Assembly (NCBI GenBank): GCA_900544395.1
Contig: UQVC01000005.1
Location: 1-64,000 of the forward strand
Direction: 5' to 3'
Length of the DNA stretch: 64,000 nucleotides
Source: an uncultured Ruminococcus sp.
GTDB taxonomy: Bacteria > Bacillota > Clostridia > Lachnospirales > Lachnospiraceae
How positions within the stretch are numbered: the first letter of the stretch is position 1; each line of letters begins with the position of its first letter. The translations under genes and the position numbers were made by a program. Under the pieces are notes generated by a model. The model worked only from the letters and a program-made list of their open reading frames with translations, searched no databases and was not told the DNA's origin. This document shows, one piece after another, positions 8,126 to 17,513 of the stretch.

Positions 8126-9559
8126 ATGATCGTATTAGCAGAACAAAAAAAGGCCCCGGTGCGGGTGGCATTTATCGGGAAAAAAGAAGCGGAGAGTCTG
8201 ACTTATGTTTCCGCAGATTATCAGGCAGTGTCCAGAGTGGGCGGTCTGGATCAGAACCTGACAGTCTATATCGGACAGGGAGAGGAACCACTTGATATCC
8301 GCAAGATTCAGGAACTGTCCGCAGGGGCGGCAAAGGCAGTCAAAGGAATGGGAATCCAGTCGTATGAGATGGATATCCGTCCGTTTCTGGAAGCAGCAGG
8401 AGTGCGGGCAGTCAGCGCTGTGACAGAAGGAATTTACACAGGATCCTATGAGATCAGCCTCCCGGATGAGGCAAAGAAAGAGACTCCGGATGAGGCAAAG
8501 AAAGAGACTCCGGATGTGACACTGACCGGGATCGATGAGAATCTTTATACGGCAGCCCAGGGAGAACTGAAACAGGGGATGACTCTGGCAGAAGCGCAAA
8601 GCTGGGCAAGGGATATGGTCAATGCGCCGGGCAATCTGTTCCATCCAATGGATTTTGCAAGAGAAATCATGGAACAGATGAAAGATACGGCTGTGGAATG
8701 TGAACTGATCGTCTACAGTAAATTAAATGCTATGGGTATGGAAGCACTGACCAGTGTGGGAAAAAGCAGTGAGAATCCACCCTGTATGCTGGTGATGCGA
8801 TACAAGGGGAAAGAAGGAGCTCCGATCACTGGACTGGTGGGAAAAGGGGTGACTTGCGACACTGGCGGATACTGTCTGAAACCGGCAGGTTCCATGATGG
8901 GGATCAAAGGAGATATGGCAGGCGGCGCGGCAGTTGCGGCAGCAATCTATGCGCTGGCAGTCAATCAGGCAAACGTGAATGTAACAGGTGTGATTCCCAT
9001 GTGTGAGAACCGGATCAGTCCGTCCGCTCTGGTTCCGGGGGATGTGATCGGTTCTTATGGCGGAAAGAAGATCGAGATCTGCAACACCGATGCAGAAGGA
9101 CGCCTCATCCTGGCAGATGCAATGGCATATATGGTAAAAGATGAGCAGGCAGACCGGGTCATCGACATTGCGACATTGACAGGCGCAGTCGTTGGGATGC
9201 TGGGATTTTCTACAGCGGGACTGCTTTCTGATGATGATGCTTTTTGTGAAAGCTTCTTGAAAGCGGCAAAAGTCAGCGGGGAACGGTACTGGCGACTTCC
9301 GATTTTTGAAGAACAGAAACAGATGATCGAAAGCAAGATCGCAGATATCAAAAATAGGGGACGGGATTATTGCGGAACTATTACGGCAGGCTTGTTCATC
9401 CAGGCATTTGCACAGGAAAAACCGTGGATCCATCTGGATATCGCAGGAACTGCATGGACAGATAACCCGCTGTATCAGGGACAGCCACAGGGAGCGACCG
9501 CAGCGGGAACATCTAGCTTGTATTATATGTTGGCAGGAGGAGAAGAGACATGTTTTTAA
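8126..9559 (+). CDS. Leucyl aminopeptidase (M17 family)
   Basis: 477 residues. The C-terminal catalytic domain carries the M17 signature NTDAEGRLILADA and the metal-binding and catalytic stretch VGKGVTCDTGGYCLKP; it should release N-terminal amino acids from peptides in the cytoplasm using two metal ions. The N-terminal domain (1-150) is the less conserved regulatory domain and contains a 24-base tandem duplication encoding a Lys/Glu-rich linker. The AGGAGG site is eight bases before ATG. The end overlaps the start of the transglutaminase-like gene by 10 bases, implying coupled translation. Confidence 0.93.
   Translation: MIVLAEQKKAPVRVAFIGKKEAESLTYVSADYQAVSRVGGLDQNLTVYIGQGEEPLDIRKIQELSAGAAKAVKGMGIQSYEMDIRPFLEAAGVRAVSAVTEGIYTGSYEISLPDEAKKETPDEAKKETPDVTLTGIDENLYTAAQGELKQGMTLAEAQSWARDMVNAPGNLFHPMDFAREIMEQMKDTAVECELIVYSKLNAMGMEALTSVGKSSENPPCMLVMRYKGKEGAPITGLVGKGVTCDTGGYCLKPAGSMMGIKGDMAGGAAVAAAIYALAVNQANVNVTGVIPMCENRISPSALVPGDVIGSYGGKKIEICNTDAEGRLILADAMAYMVKDEQADRVIDIATLTGAVVGMLGFSTAGLLSDDDAFCESFLKAAKVSGERYWRLPIFEEQKQMIESKIADIKNRGRDYCGTITAGLFIQAFAQEKPWIHLDIAGTAWTDNPLYQGQPQGATAAGTSSLYYMLAGGEETCF
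8465..8512 (+). repeat. 24-bp in-frame tandem duplication
   Basis: Two identical 24-base units (8465-8488, 8489-8512) encode DEAKKETP twice between the two domains of the aminopeptidase. An in-frame unit of this kind can vary in copy number by replication slippage. Confidence 0.95.
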
Positions 9560-12072
9560 AAGAAACGAAAGAGAGAATCGAGCAGCAGTTTGCGGCATTT
9601 ACAGAACATTTTCAGAATGCAGGGAAGGAAATCCTGGAAAAAATTGAGCGAGAACCGGAAGAAACAGCCCTGCTTTTAAAATATTTATATGCAAATATGC
9701 CATTTAGTGATGTGGCGGATTATTCTTATGAAATGTTTCGGGAGTTTGCAGAGCATGGAGTCACCTTAAGAAACTCACAGAACTGGAACGGTCAGACACA
9801 GATCCCGGATGATATTTTCCTGGATTGTGTGGTATTTCATCGTGTCAATACAGAAGGAATCACATCCTGCCGTCCGCTGTTTTATGAACAGCTGAAAGAA
9901 CGGGTTGCAGGAAAATCCATGGAAGCAGCGATTTTGGAAGCCAATTACTGGTGTGCTGAGGAAGCAACGTACCAGGCAACGGATGACCGGACGATCTCCG
10001 CAGAAGCTGTATATCGAAACGGGATCGGACGTTGTGGAGAAGAGTCGGTATTCACAGTAAATGCACTCCGCAGCATCGGAATCCCGGCAAGACAGGTATA
10101 TGCTCACCGCTGGGCACACTGTGATGACAATCACGCATGGGTAGAAGTATGGTGCGAAGGAAACTGGCATTTTCTGGGAGCCTGTGAGCCGGAAGAAATC
10201 TTAGATCTGGGCTGGTTTGTCAATGCATCCTCCCGGTCCATGATGATCAATTCCCGGATTTTTGGATCCCAGCAGGCAGACGGAGATGTGATCGAGCATC
10301 CGGATATGACATCTGGCGTGAATCAGCTCTCCCGTTATGCAGAAACTGTAAATCTGGAACTTTTGGTGACAGATGAGGCAGGAAATCCGATTCCTGATGC
10401 AGAGGTTAGCTTTGAATTGTTAAATTATGCAGAGCTGGTTTCGATTTCCAGAAAGATCACGGATGAGAATGGAAAAGCAATCCTTCAAACCGGAAAGGGA
10501 AGCCTGTTTGTTTCTGTATGGAAAGAGGAGAGACACGCAACTGCAATCCTTGATACCAGAGAAGTTTCCTCGCAGACAATTGTGCTCGCAAAGGAAAAAG
10601 TGGCAGAAGAGGGATGGACTTCTTTTGATATGATCGCGCCGTCAGATGCTCCGGTCAATACCAAAAGACCGACAGCAGAACAAAAGAAAACAGGAACTGA
10701 AAAATTCCGTCAGGCAACAGAAAAGCGTCTGGAAAAAGTCCATGCGTTCTTTGGGGAAGAGGCTGGAAACGCACTGGAGAACAGCAAAGGAAATTATGAA
10801 GAAATGCAGAAGTTTCTGAATGCCGGGACTCCACACGCGCTCTGGAAAAAAGCTTTGCTGGATCAGTTAAGTTATAAAGATTTCAGGGACTGTAAGGGAG
10901 AGATGCTTTTGGAGCATCTGGAAGAAGCCTGTGTATGGAGCCATACAGTATCTCAGGAGATTTTTGCAAATTATATTTTAAATCCAAGGATTTCAAGAGA
11001 GCAGCAGAGTGCGTACCGCAAAGCAATCCGGGAATTTTTTACAGAAGAGCAAAAAAGCCAGTTTCAGAAAGATCCGACGGAAATCTGGAATTGGATCCAG
11101 ACCCAGATTCAGGAAGAACCGTCCTATGAATATGACGAATTACTGACTACACCGGCAGGAGCGCTTCGGTATCGTACTGCAAGCCTGGAATCTAAGAAAA
11201 TCCTGTTTGTTGCCATCTGCCGTACCTTTGGTATCCCGGCAAGATTACATCCGCTGGATGGGAAGATGCAGTACTATGGGGAAAACGGATTTCTGACTGT
11301 GGATAACTCTGAAAAAACAGAAGATGCCTGTGAAAAAGCATCAAAGATCTGTGTGCAGTCTGCAGATGATACAAGATGGGTATATATGCAGAACTGGACC
11401 ATTGCCAAAAAAGCAAAAGACGGATACCTCTGGCAGACACTGCAGCTGGGAGAAGGCTATCAGGGAGAAGCAGAACTGGAAGTGGAAGCGGGAGTCTATC
11501 GTGTGATCACGACGAACCGCCTTCCGAACGGAAATCAGTTTGCAGCATATACAGAATTTGATGTAAAACAAGGAGAGACGAAAGAAATCCAGCTTGCCCT
11601 TCGAAAAGCAGAGCTGAAAGATATGCTGGAAGAAATTCCGCTGGAAGAATTTGCGGTAGAAGACGGGCAGGGAACAACGGTACTGGCAAGTCAGAACCTG
11701 GAGGAAGGAACGTCTCTGTTTATCTGGCATGAAGTCGGCAAAGAACCAACAGAACACATTCTGAATGAACTTCGGGAAAGAAGTCAGGAATTTGCTGCTT
11801 TTGGAAGCCGGATCAACCTGATCTTAAAGAGCAAAGAAGACCAGATGGATCCGACGTTTGCGAAAACAAAGGCAGAACTGCCAAACGCTTCTGTTTATTA
11901 TGATGCAGGAAACGAAAATATTAACGTACTTGCCCGCAGAATGTATGGAGATCCGGACAAACTGCCGCTGATCCTGGTTGTAAAAGAAGGAATGCAGGGC
12001 GTGTATTCGGCAAGTGGATATAATGTAGGAACCGGGGATATGCTGCTTCGAATCCTGAACAGTGGAATCTAA
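9550..12072 (+). CDS. Large transglutaminase-like domain protein
   Basis: 840 residues without a signal peptide. Residues about 130-230 are a transglutaminase-like core: nucleophile Cys162 in GRCGEESVF, His195 in DNHAWVEVW, and WHFLGACEPE after it. Residues about 260-340 look like a carboxypeptidase-regulatory or Ig-like beta domain (VTDEAGNPIPDAEVSF). Residues about 530-620 resemble a second, degenerate core ending in FGIPAR. Another beta domain follows (about 640-690), and the end is thioredoxin-like in flavour. Proteins of this superfamily cleave or cross-link peptide amide bonds. Coupling to leucyl aminopeptidase suggests intracellular peptide processing, which is inference. Confidence 0.8.
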   Translation: MFLKETKERIEQQFAAFTEHFQNAGKEILEKIEREPEETALLLKYLYANMPFSDVADYSYEMFREFAEHGVTLRNSQNWNGQTQIPDDIFLDCVVFHRVNTEGITSCRPLFYEQLKERVAGKSMEAAILEANYWCAEEATYQATDDRTISAEAVYRNGIGRCGEESVFTVNALRSIGIPARQVYAHRWAHCDDNHAWVEVWCEGNWHFLGACEPEEILDLGWFVNASSRSMMINSRIFGSQQADGDVIEHPDMTSGVNQLSRYAETVNLELLVTDEAGNPIPDAEVSFELLNYAELVSISRKITDENGKAILQTGKGSLFVSVWKEERHATAILDTREVSSQTIVLAKEKVAEEGWTSFDMIAPSDAPVNTKRPTAEQKKTGTEKFRQATEKRLEKVHAFFGEEAGNALENSKGNYEEMQKFLNAGTPHALWKKALLDQLSYKDFRDCKGEMLLEHLEEACVWSHTVSQEIFANYILNPRISREQQSAYRKAIREFFTEEQKSQFQKDPTEIWNWIQTQIQEEPSYEYDELLTTPAGALRYRTASLESKKILFVAICRTFGIPARLHPLDGKMQYYGENGFLTVDNSEKTEDACEKASKICVQSADDTRWVYMQNWTIAKKAKDGYLWQTLQLGEGYQGEAELEVEAGVYRVITTNRLPNGNQFAAYTEFDVKQGETKEIQLALRKAELKDMLEEIPLEEFAVEDGQGTTVLASQNLEEGTSLFIWHEVGKEPTEHILNELRERSQEFAAFGSRINLILKSKEDQMDPTFAKTKAELPNASVYYDAGNENINVLARRMYGDPDKLPLILVVKEGMQGVYSASGYNVGTGDMLLRILNSGI

Positions 12073-12099
12073 ATAAGTGAAAATTGCATAAAAAACAGG

Positions 12100-12128
12100 T
12101 TGACCCTCTTCTTTGAATTGGATATAAT
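12100..12128 (+). promoter_or_regulatory. Strong sigma-A promoter
   Basis: TTGACC (12100-12105), exactly 17 bases, TATAAT (12123-12128). It drives the surface protein gene at 12324, leaving a leader of about 190 bases that contains a short reading frame. Confidence 0.85.
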
Positions 12129-12167
12129 AGACATGAATATCAAAGATTCGAAAAGGGGGCAGCCATT

Positions 12168-12254
12168 ATGGACAGATATTTTGAGGATAACAACAGGCGA
12201 TCAGGAAAAGTTTGCCCTTTTTTGAATTCTGTTACAGATAAAATACATGGATGA
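12168..12254 (+). CDS. Possible 28-residue leader peptide
   Basis: ATG at 12168 is preceded by AGGGGGC with suitable spacing and reads MDRYFEDNNRRSGK... for 28 codons to a TGA. It lies entirely in the leader between a strong promoter and the F5/8 protein gene. No homology is recognised; it could be translated as a regulatory leader or be fortuitous. Confidence 0.35.
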   Translation: MDRYFEDNNRRSGKVCPFLNSVTDKIHG

Positions 12255-12323
12255 TTTTCTAATAAGAAGAGAGCCATGCATTTTTTGTATTCAAATTTAA
12301 GAAAGGATACGAGGGAAAGAAGT

Positions 12324-15053
12324 ATGAAAAGAAAACAGGTGTTGGCACTGAGTTGTGCAATCATGATGGGAACCACGACGATCGCAGGTTTTCCGATGTC
12401 TGTCCGGGCAGAAGAACATATACAGATGCTGGAGGCAGTGGACGATGACGCATTTTTGGTGGCCGAGACAGACGGAATTGAGATTCCAGAAAATGAAAAG
12501 AACGTTGCACTGGGAAAAAGTGTAACAGCAAGTTCCCAGGAAAACAATAATTTAGGACCGGATAAACTGGTGGATGGAAAAGGAGGATCTGCTTCCAGAT
12601 GGTCCAGCGCCAGAGGATTGGGAGCGCAGAGTGTTGTGCTGAATCTTGGACAGGAGTACCTTCTGGAAGGGGTAAACCTTTTCTGGGAGTCAGGAAAAGC
12701 AAACAGCTATTCCGTTCTTGTATCAAGCGATAACGCTGCATGGGAAACGGCTTACCGCAATGACACACATCCGGCAAATATCCGGGATCAGATCACATTC
12801 AAGACTCCGGTAAAAGGTCAGTATGTAAAACTTCAGATTGACAGCATTTCCAATGAAGATCCTCTGACACCTCCGGTTCCAAACTGGGATACCATTTCTT
12901 TATATGAGATTCAGGTGTTAGGAACTCAGGCTGTGCAGGCGGATAAAACAAAACTGCAGGAGATGTATGATCAGACAAAAGGATTAGAGCCAAAATATAA
13001 TACGAACAGCCAGCCGATCATTAACAATTATAATAAAGCGATCGCCGAAGCAGAGAGACTTTTGGCAGATGGAACAGTAACGACACAGGACGAAGTGGAC
13101 AAAGCAACGGCAGAACTGGAAAACCGGTACTATTCTTTTGTAGTAGAGGAGATGAACTATTATTATTCTCCGAACAAAGATTACTTTGACTATAATCAGT
13201 ATACAACAGAGTCCATCAAACCGTTGTACAGCGCATATGAGGCTACTGGAAATTATAATCCAAACCGGCCGACAGAAGTGTTAAAGAAATTTCAGGAGGA
13301 TTATCTGAGCGCCAAAGAGAAGGTACAGCAAAAACCGGAATTTCCGCGCGGAATGTATATAGGACTCAATAGTGCATTCAATAAAAGTACAAGTTCTCAG
13401 GCAGGCGAATTTGTATTTCGCGATTATTTGAAGACAAATGAAGACGGAACAGAGACCCCGATGCTTCACATTGAATTTAAGAATACAGGTGTGAACCCGA
13501 TGACGGGTGAAAAAATCACCAATACAAGTTATCTGTGGGATTCTTTTGATTTTAAAGAGGCTAATATCTTGCTGAGCTGGACGCCTTATTATCCGACCGA
13601 GGAAGTACAGGGTGGAACAGACTGGCTGAATGATTATATTGAGAATGTAAGTGATGAGGGATTCACAGCGGATATTCCAATGGAACATGGTCCGGGTATG
13701 TATACTGTCGAGATGACATCAGGACAGATGAAACAGATAGATTCACACGGGGTATACTACAGCAACGAATATGCGATGCAGCAGAATATGGCTCCGGTCA
13801 TTGATGCAAAAGATGTGACTTTGAACATAGGAGATCCATTTGATCCGCTGGCAAATGTTACTGCAACGGATAAAGAAGATGGAACGATTCCACTGACAGA
13901 AGAGAATATCATTGCCAATGATGTCAATACCTCTCAGGCAGGCGAGTATCATGTGACTTATAAAGTGACAGATAAAGACGGAGCCTCAGCAGAGAAAACG
14001 ATCACAGTTACAGTGCGGCAGACAGAAATGGAAGTGGCTGTATCCTGCTCGAACGATGACGGACATGGCGGAGCAAAATGGACCAATGAAGATGTAACAG
14101 TGACGCTGAAAGCAAACAAAGCCATCCATGATATTGAAGGATGGACTCGTGTATCAGAGACAGAACTGACCAAAGCACACGGAAAAAACGGAACCTATCA
14201 TGTGGCGGTAACCTCTGCAGATAATCAGCAGGCAGAAGTGGAATATGTGGTAAAACACATTGACAAGCAGGCTCCAAACGTTCGTGTGTATGGAACTGGA
14301 AAGGAAGAAAATTATCGCGAAATTACAGCAGTTGCAGTACATGATACCAAAGGCGTTCGTTATCTGACCATGAATGGAGTGAAGAAAACAATCAATGACA
14401 AGTACAAATATCTGACAGATATCAAAGCGCTTGGAGTAGTAGAAGGCGAGAATACAGCAGTGGTTGTAGACAAAGCCGGAAATGAGAAATCCATTACATT
14501 CTACTATGATAAAACAGCTCCGGTGATCGATTACAAAGCCATCGAAGCAGCAAATGGATACAAGAGAGAAATCCCGGTCAATGAAGGCGAAGAGTACACA
14601 GAAAAAGAACTGGTTGAAATGTTTACAAAACCGGGATGGGTAACCGACAATTCCGGACATGCAGAATTTAAAGTAGACAAATGGGGACTGGAGCATGGAC
14701 TGGACGGTTATAAACCGTTTACTTCCCAAACACCGGGAACCTACAAAGTCCGTTTCTACGCATACGATGCCGCAGGAAACAGCAGCACATTTGATGTGTA
14801 TGTGAAAGTACTGGAAGCGGAGACACCGGAAGAACGTACAACAACAGTAAACTATACCGTATTCCTGGATAACGGAGTGCGTACGGGAACCTGGACACAC
14901 ACCGGAACAGAAGAAGGAACGTTTGAGTTTGAAGTGTCTATGACAGGGCTTGACCTGGAGGGCTATGTGCCGGCAGAGGGAGAAACCGGATCCCGGACCC
15001 TGACATATGGCGAGACGACTTCCGTAACATTCTATCTGGTCAGTGAATCGTAA
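12324..15053 (+). CDS. Secreted F5/8-type C (discoidin) domain protein
   Basis: 909 residues. A signal peptide (about 1-32, cleaved near VRAEE) precedes a coagulation factor 5/8 type C carbohydrate-binding domain (about 50-205: NVALGKSVTASSQENNNLG, DKLVDG). A FIVAR-type helical spacer follows (KATAELENRYYS), then a unique region (about 330-490), an Ig/cadherin-like domain (APVIDAKDVTLNIGDPF) and further Ig-like repeats. No catalytic domain, LPXTG or NPxTN sorting signal or membrane anchor is seen, so it is probably released or bound non-covalently. ATG 12324 has GAGGGA upstream; the ATG at 12276 is less likely. It may bind mucin or plant glycans. Confidence 0.88.
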   Translation: MKRKQVLALSCAIMMGTTTIAGFPMSVRAEEHIQMLEAVDDDAFLVAETDGIEIPENEKNVALGKSVTASSQENNNLGPDKLVDGKGGSASRWSSARGLGAQSVVLNLGQEYLLEGVNLFWESGKANSYSVLVSSDNAAWETAYRNDTHPANIRDQITFKTPVKGQYVKLQIDSISNEDPLTPPVPNWDTISLYEIQVLGTQAVQADKTKLQEMYDQTKGLEPKYNTNSQPIINNYNKAIAEAERLLADGTVTTQDEVDKATAELENRYYSFVVEEMNYYYSPNKDYFDYNQYTTESIKPLYSAYEATGNYNPNRPTEVLKKFQEDYLSAKEKVQQKPEFPRGMYIGLNSAFNKSTSSQAGEFVFRDYLKTNEDGTETPMLHIEFKNTGVNPMTGEKITNTSYLWDSFDFKEANILLSWTPYYPTEEVQGGTDWLNDYIENVSDEGFTADIPMEHGPGMYTVEMTSGQMKQIDSHGVYYSNEYAMQQNMAPVIDAKDVTLNIGDPFDPLANVTATDKEDGTIPLTEENIIANDVNTSQAGEYHVTYKVTDKDGASAEKTITVTVRQTEMEVAVSCSNDDGHGGAKWTNEDVTVTLKANKAIHDIEGWTRVSETELTKAHGKNGTYHVAVTSADNQQAEVEYVVKHIDKQAPNVRVYGTGKEENYREITAVAVHDTKGVRYLTMNGVKKTINDKYKYLTDIKALGVVEGENTAVVVDKAGNEKSITFYYDKTAPVIDYKAIEAANGYKREIPVNEGEEYTEKELVEMFTKPGWVTDNSGHAEFKVDKWGLEHGLDGYKPFTSQTPGTYKVRFYAYDAAGNSSTFDVYVKVLEAETPEERTTTVNYTVFLDNGVRTGTWTHTGTEEGTFEFEVSMTGLDLEGYVPAEGETGSRTLTYGETTSVTFYLVSES

Positions 15054-15067
15054 CAATGATAAAAAGT

Positions 15068-15095
15068 ACCGCAGTCGTTTGACTGCGGTCTTTTT
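15068..15095 (+). terminator. Terminator of F5/8 protein gene
   Basis: ACCGCAGTC (15068-15076), loop GTTT, GACTGCGGT (15081-15089), then CTTTTTCT. Confidence 0.9.
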
Positions 15096-15189
15096 CTGCA
15101 CAAAATGTTCGTTTTTGAAAGTTGTTGGATTCAAAAATCCATGATACACTTAGTTCTTAAGTGAAACGATCTACAGGAGGGATGATCTT

Positions 15190-16158
15190 ATGAAAATACA
15201 TTACAGAGTATCCGAAGATGGGATTGAAATCGTACGATGCTTCGGGTCTGACAGTCATGTTGTCATTCCCGGACAGATTGCGGGAAAACCGGTTGTGAAA
15301 GCAGCGCCTTATGCATTTTCTGCACGAAAAGATCAAGAAGAGATCAATATCCAGATTTATCATACAGATCAGATTGGGCAGGGGATGGAAGAAGAGAAGC
15401 TTCTTGCAGGAGAAGCCGTGGAGGAAGTCATTTTTCCCAATACCATGCAAGAGATCGGACGATATATTTTTTATGGATGCAGAAATCTGAGAAAGCTGAA
15501 GTTTTCAGACAGTTTGACACAGATAGGAAGCGGCGCATTTACCGTGTGCGGCAGTCTGAAAGAACTGGTGGTACACTTGCAGCAGGGACACAAAAGCTGT
15601 GTGAAAGAGATTTTAGGAGAACTGTGGCAGAGAATGGATGTCAGGTTTCTTTATGAAATAGACGGAGAGGCAGTCCAAAGAGCAGATTTGGTATTTCCGG
15701 GTCATTACGAGGAAGCGGTCGAGAATACGCCGGCCAGGATTTTGTATACCCAGCATCACGGCTCTGGAAATAATTATCGGCAGTGTTTTCTGGCAAAAGA
15801 ACTGGATTATCGAAAATATGACGAATTGTTTTCTATAGCAGCAGTCATGGAAAAGCAAAATGTACTTTTGGATCTTTGTTTTGGAAGGCTTCTGTTTCCG
15901 GTGGAACTTGCCAAACAGGCAGAAACAGAGTATAAAGAATATATCCGGCTTCACTTAGAAGAGGCGGCATCTTATCTGATCGAAAATGAGCAGACAGAGA
16001 GACTTCAGTTTCTTTCGGAGGGGAAATTATGGACGCCCGAAGGACTGGAAGCGGCGATCCAGTGTGCTTCTGACCAGAAGAAACCGGAGATTTTGAGTTT
16101 GCTGATGAATGAACAGCATCAGAGAATGCCGCGGAAAAAGAAACGGTTTGTATTGTAG
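15190..16158 (+). CDS. Cytoplasmic BspA-like leucine-rich repeat protein
   Basis: 322 residues with no signal peptide. Residues about 10-50 and 80-125 are LRR_5 (BspA-type) repeats (VVIPGQIAGKPVVKAAPYAF; EEVIFPNTMQEIGRYIFYGC; LTQIGSGAF). The C-terminal 180 residues are helical, without a recognised domain. BspA-type repeats are usually found in surface proteins, so an intracellular form fixed beside a VWA protein and a MoxR ATPase suggests an adaptor or substrate-recognition part of that set. Start ATG 15190 has ACAGGAGGG upstream. The next gene follows after 32 bases. Confidence 0.82.
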   Translation: MKIHYRVSEDGIEIVRCFGSDSHVVIPGQIAGKPVVKAAPYAFSARKDQEEINIQIYHTDQIGQGMEEEKLLAGEAVEEVIFPNTMQEIGRYIFYGCRNLRKLKFSDSLTQIGSGAFTVCGSLKELVVHLQQGHKSCVKEILGELWQRMDVRFLYEIDGEAVQRADLVFPGHYEEAVENTPARILYTQHHGSGNNYRQCFLAKELDYRKYDELFSIAAVMEKQNVLLDLCFGRLLFPVELAKQAETEYKEYIRLHLEEAASYLIENEQTERLQFLSEGKLWTPEGLEAAIQCASDQKKPEILSLLMNEQHQRMPRKKKRFVL

Positions 16159-16190
16159 GAAACATATTTATATAGGAAGGATATACATAG

Positions 16191-17513
16191 ATGGGAGAGG
16201 AAAATAATCAGGAAGCAGCGGAAAAGCTACAGCAGATTGGAAGTAGTATTCTGGCTGCGGCAAGGGATGAGCTGTATCTGGGAATGCGGTTTCTGGATGT
16301 GGCGCTGAGCAGTTTTTCCTATCAGATGGACGCATCGGTCAGTCCTTTTGGAACAGACGGGGCAGTGATCTATTTTCATCCTGCCCAGCTTGGCGGTCTG
16401 TATCGGCAAAATCGGATCCTGGTAAACAGAGGGTATTTGCATATGGTGTTCCACTGTATTTTCCGACATTTTATCAAAAAAGGAATGGACGCAAGATACT
16501 GGAGTTTAAGCTGTGATATTGCGGCAGAGCATATGACAGACGGGATTTACCATCGAAGTGTCCGGTTTTCGAAAAGTCTTCTCAGACGGGAAGTTTACCG
16601 AAAGCTGGAGGCTGAGAAAAAGGTATTGCATGCAGAACGAATCTATCAGATTCTGATGTCCTGGGAGCTGGAAGAGAAAGAACTTTTGAAACTGGAACAG
16701 GAATTTTATCAGGATGATCACAAATATTGGGAGAATCAAAGACCGGGTCAGAAGCCGAATCCGCAGATGAACCAGAAATGGCAGGAGATCAATGAGGAGA
16801 TCGAGACTGATCTGGAGACTTTTTCCAAGGAAGCGTCTGAACAGAACGGGGATTTTCTGGATCAGGTGAAGGTGGCAAACAGAAAACGGCAGGATTATCG
16901 GGAGTTTTTGCGGAAATTTGCGGTATTTCGAGAAGAAATCGGAGTAGATCCGGATTCTTTTGACTATACGTTTTACAGTTATGGACTCCAGATGTATGGG
17001 AATATGCCGCTGATCGAGCCGCAGGAAACAAAAGAAGTAAAGAAAGTGGCGGAATTTGTCATTGTGATCGATACATCTATGTCTTGTTCCGGGGATCTGG
17101 TGAAAAAGTTTCTGGAAGAGACGTATGGGATTTTGTGTGAGACAGACAGCTTTTTTCAAAAGACGAATATCCACATTCTGCAGTGTGACGAGAAGGTACA
17201 GTCCGATCAGAAGATTACAAACAAGGACGAGCTGAAAGACTATATGGAGCATCTTTCGTTGTATGGAGAGGGCGGCACGGATTTTCGTCCGGCTTTTGCA
17301 TATGTGGATCAGATGCTGCAGGAGCATGAATTTGAGAATTTGAAAGGAATGCTTTACTTTACGGACGGATATGGAGTTTATCCGGGAAAAATGCCGGCAT
17401 ATAAAACTGCGTTTGTATTTATGCAGGAAGATTATCGGGATGTGGATGTGCCGCCGTGGGCATTCAAGCTGATATTAGAAGAAACAGAAATTGGAGGAGA
17501 TACATGGATATAA
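16191..17513 (+). CDS. VWA-like protein with DUF2201-type N-terminus
   Basis: 440 residues. The N-terminal half resembles the DUF2201 putative metallopeptidase domain, but the expected HExxH site reads HMVFH (84-88), so the catalytic glutamate is absent. The C-terminal third is a VWA-like domain with an intact metal-ion-dependent adhesion site: DTSMS from Asp294, the Thr of GGTDFRPAF, and YFTDGYG. VWA proteins paired with MoxR ATPases form chaperone-like complexes that insert metals or remodel targets. Its end overlaps the start of the ATPase gene by 10 bases. Confidence 0.88.
   Translation: MGEENNQEAAEKLQQIGSSILAAARDELYLGMRFLDVALSSFSYQMDASVSPFGTDGAVIYFHPAQLGGLYRQNRILVNRGYLHMVFHCIFRHFIKKGMDARYWSLSCDIAAEHMTDGIYHRSVRFSKSLLRREVYRKLEAEKKVLHAERIYQILMSWELEEKELLKLEQEFYQDDHKYWENQRPGQKPNPQMNQKWQEINEEIETDLETFSKEASEQNGDFLDQVKVANRKRQDYREFLRKFAVFREEIGVDPDSFDYTFYSYGLQMYGNMPLIEPQETKEVKKVAEFVIVIDTSMSCSGDLVKKFLEETYGILCETDSFFQKTNIHILQCDEKVQSDQKITNKDELKDYMEHLSLYGEGGTDFRPAFAYVDQMLQEHEFENLKGMLYFTDGYGVYPGKMPAYKTAFVFMQEDYRDVDVPPWAFKLILEETEIGGDTWI

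Noticed and set aside
8723..9598. Minus-strand frame of 291 codons
   Set aside because: Lies opposite the conserved catalytic domain of leucyl aminopeptidase; no start site or homology.
12324..15053. Sortase substrate for the nearby sortase B
   Set aside because: The C-terminus has neither an NPxTN or LPxTG motif nor a membrane helix.
14154..15149. Minus-strand frame of 331 codons
   Set aside because: Shadow of the F5/8 protein gene; composition biased to Cys, Phe and His.
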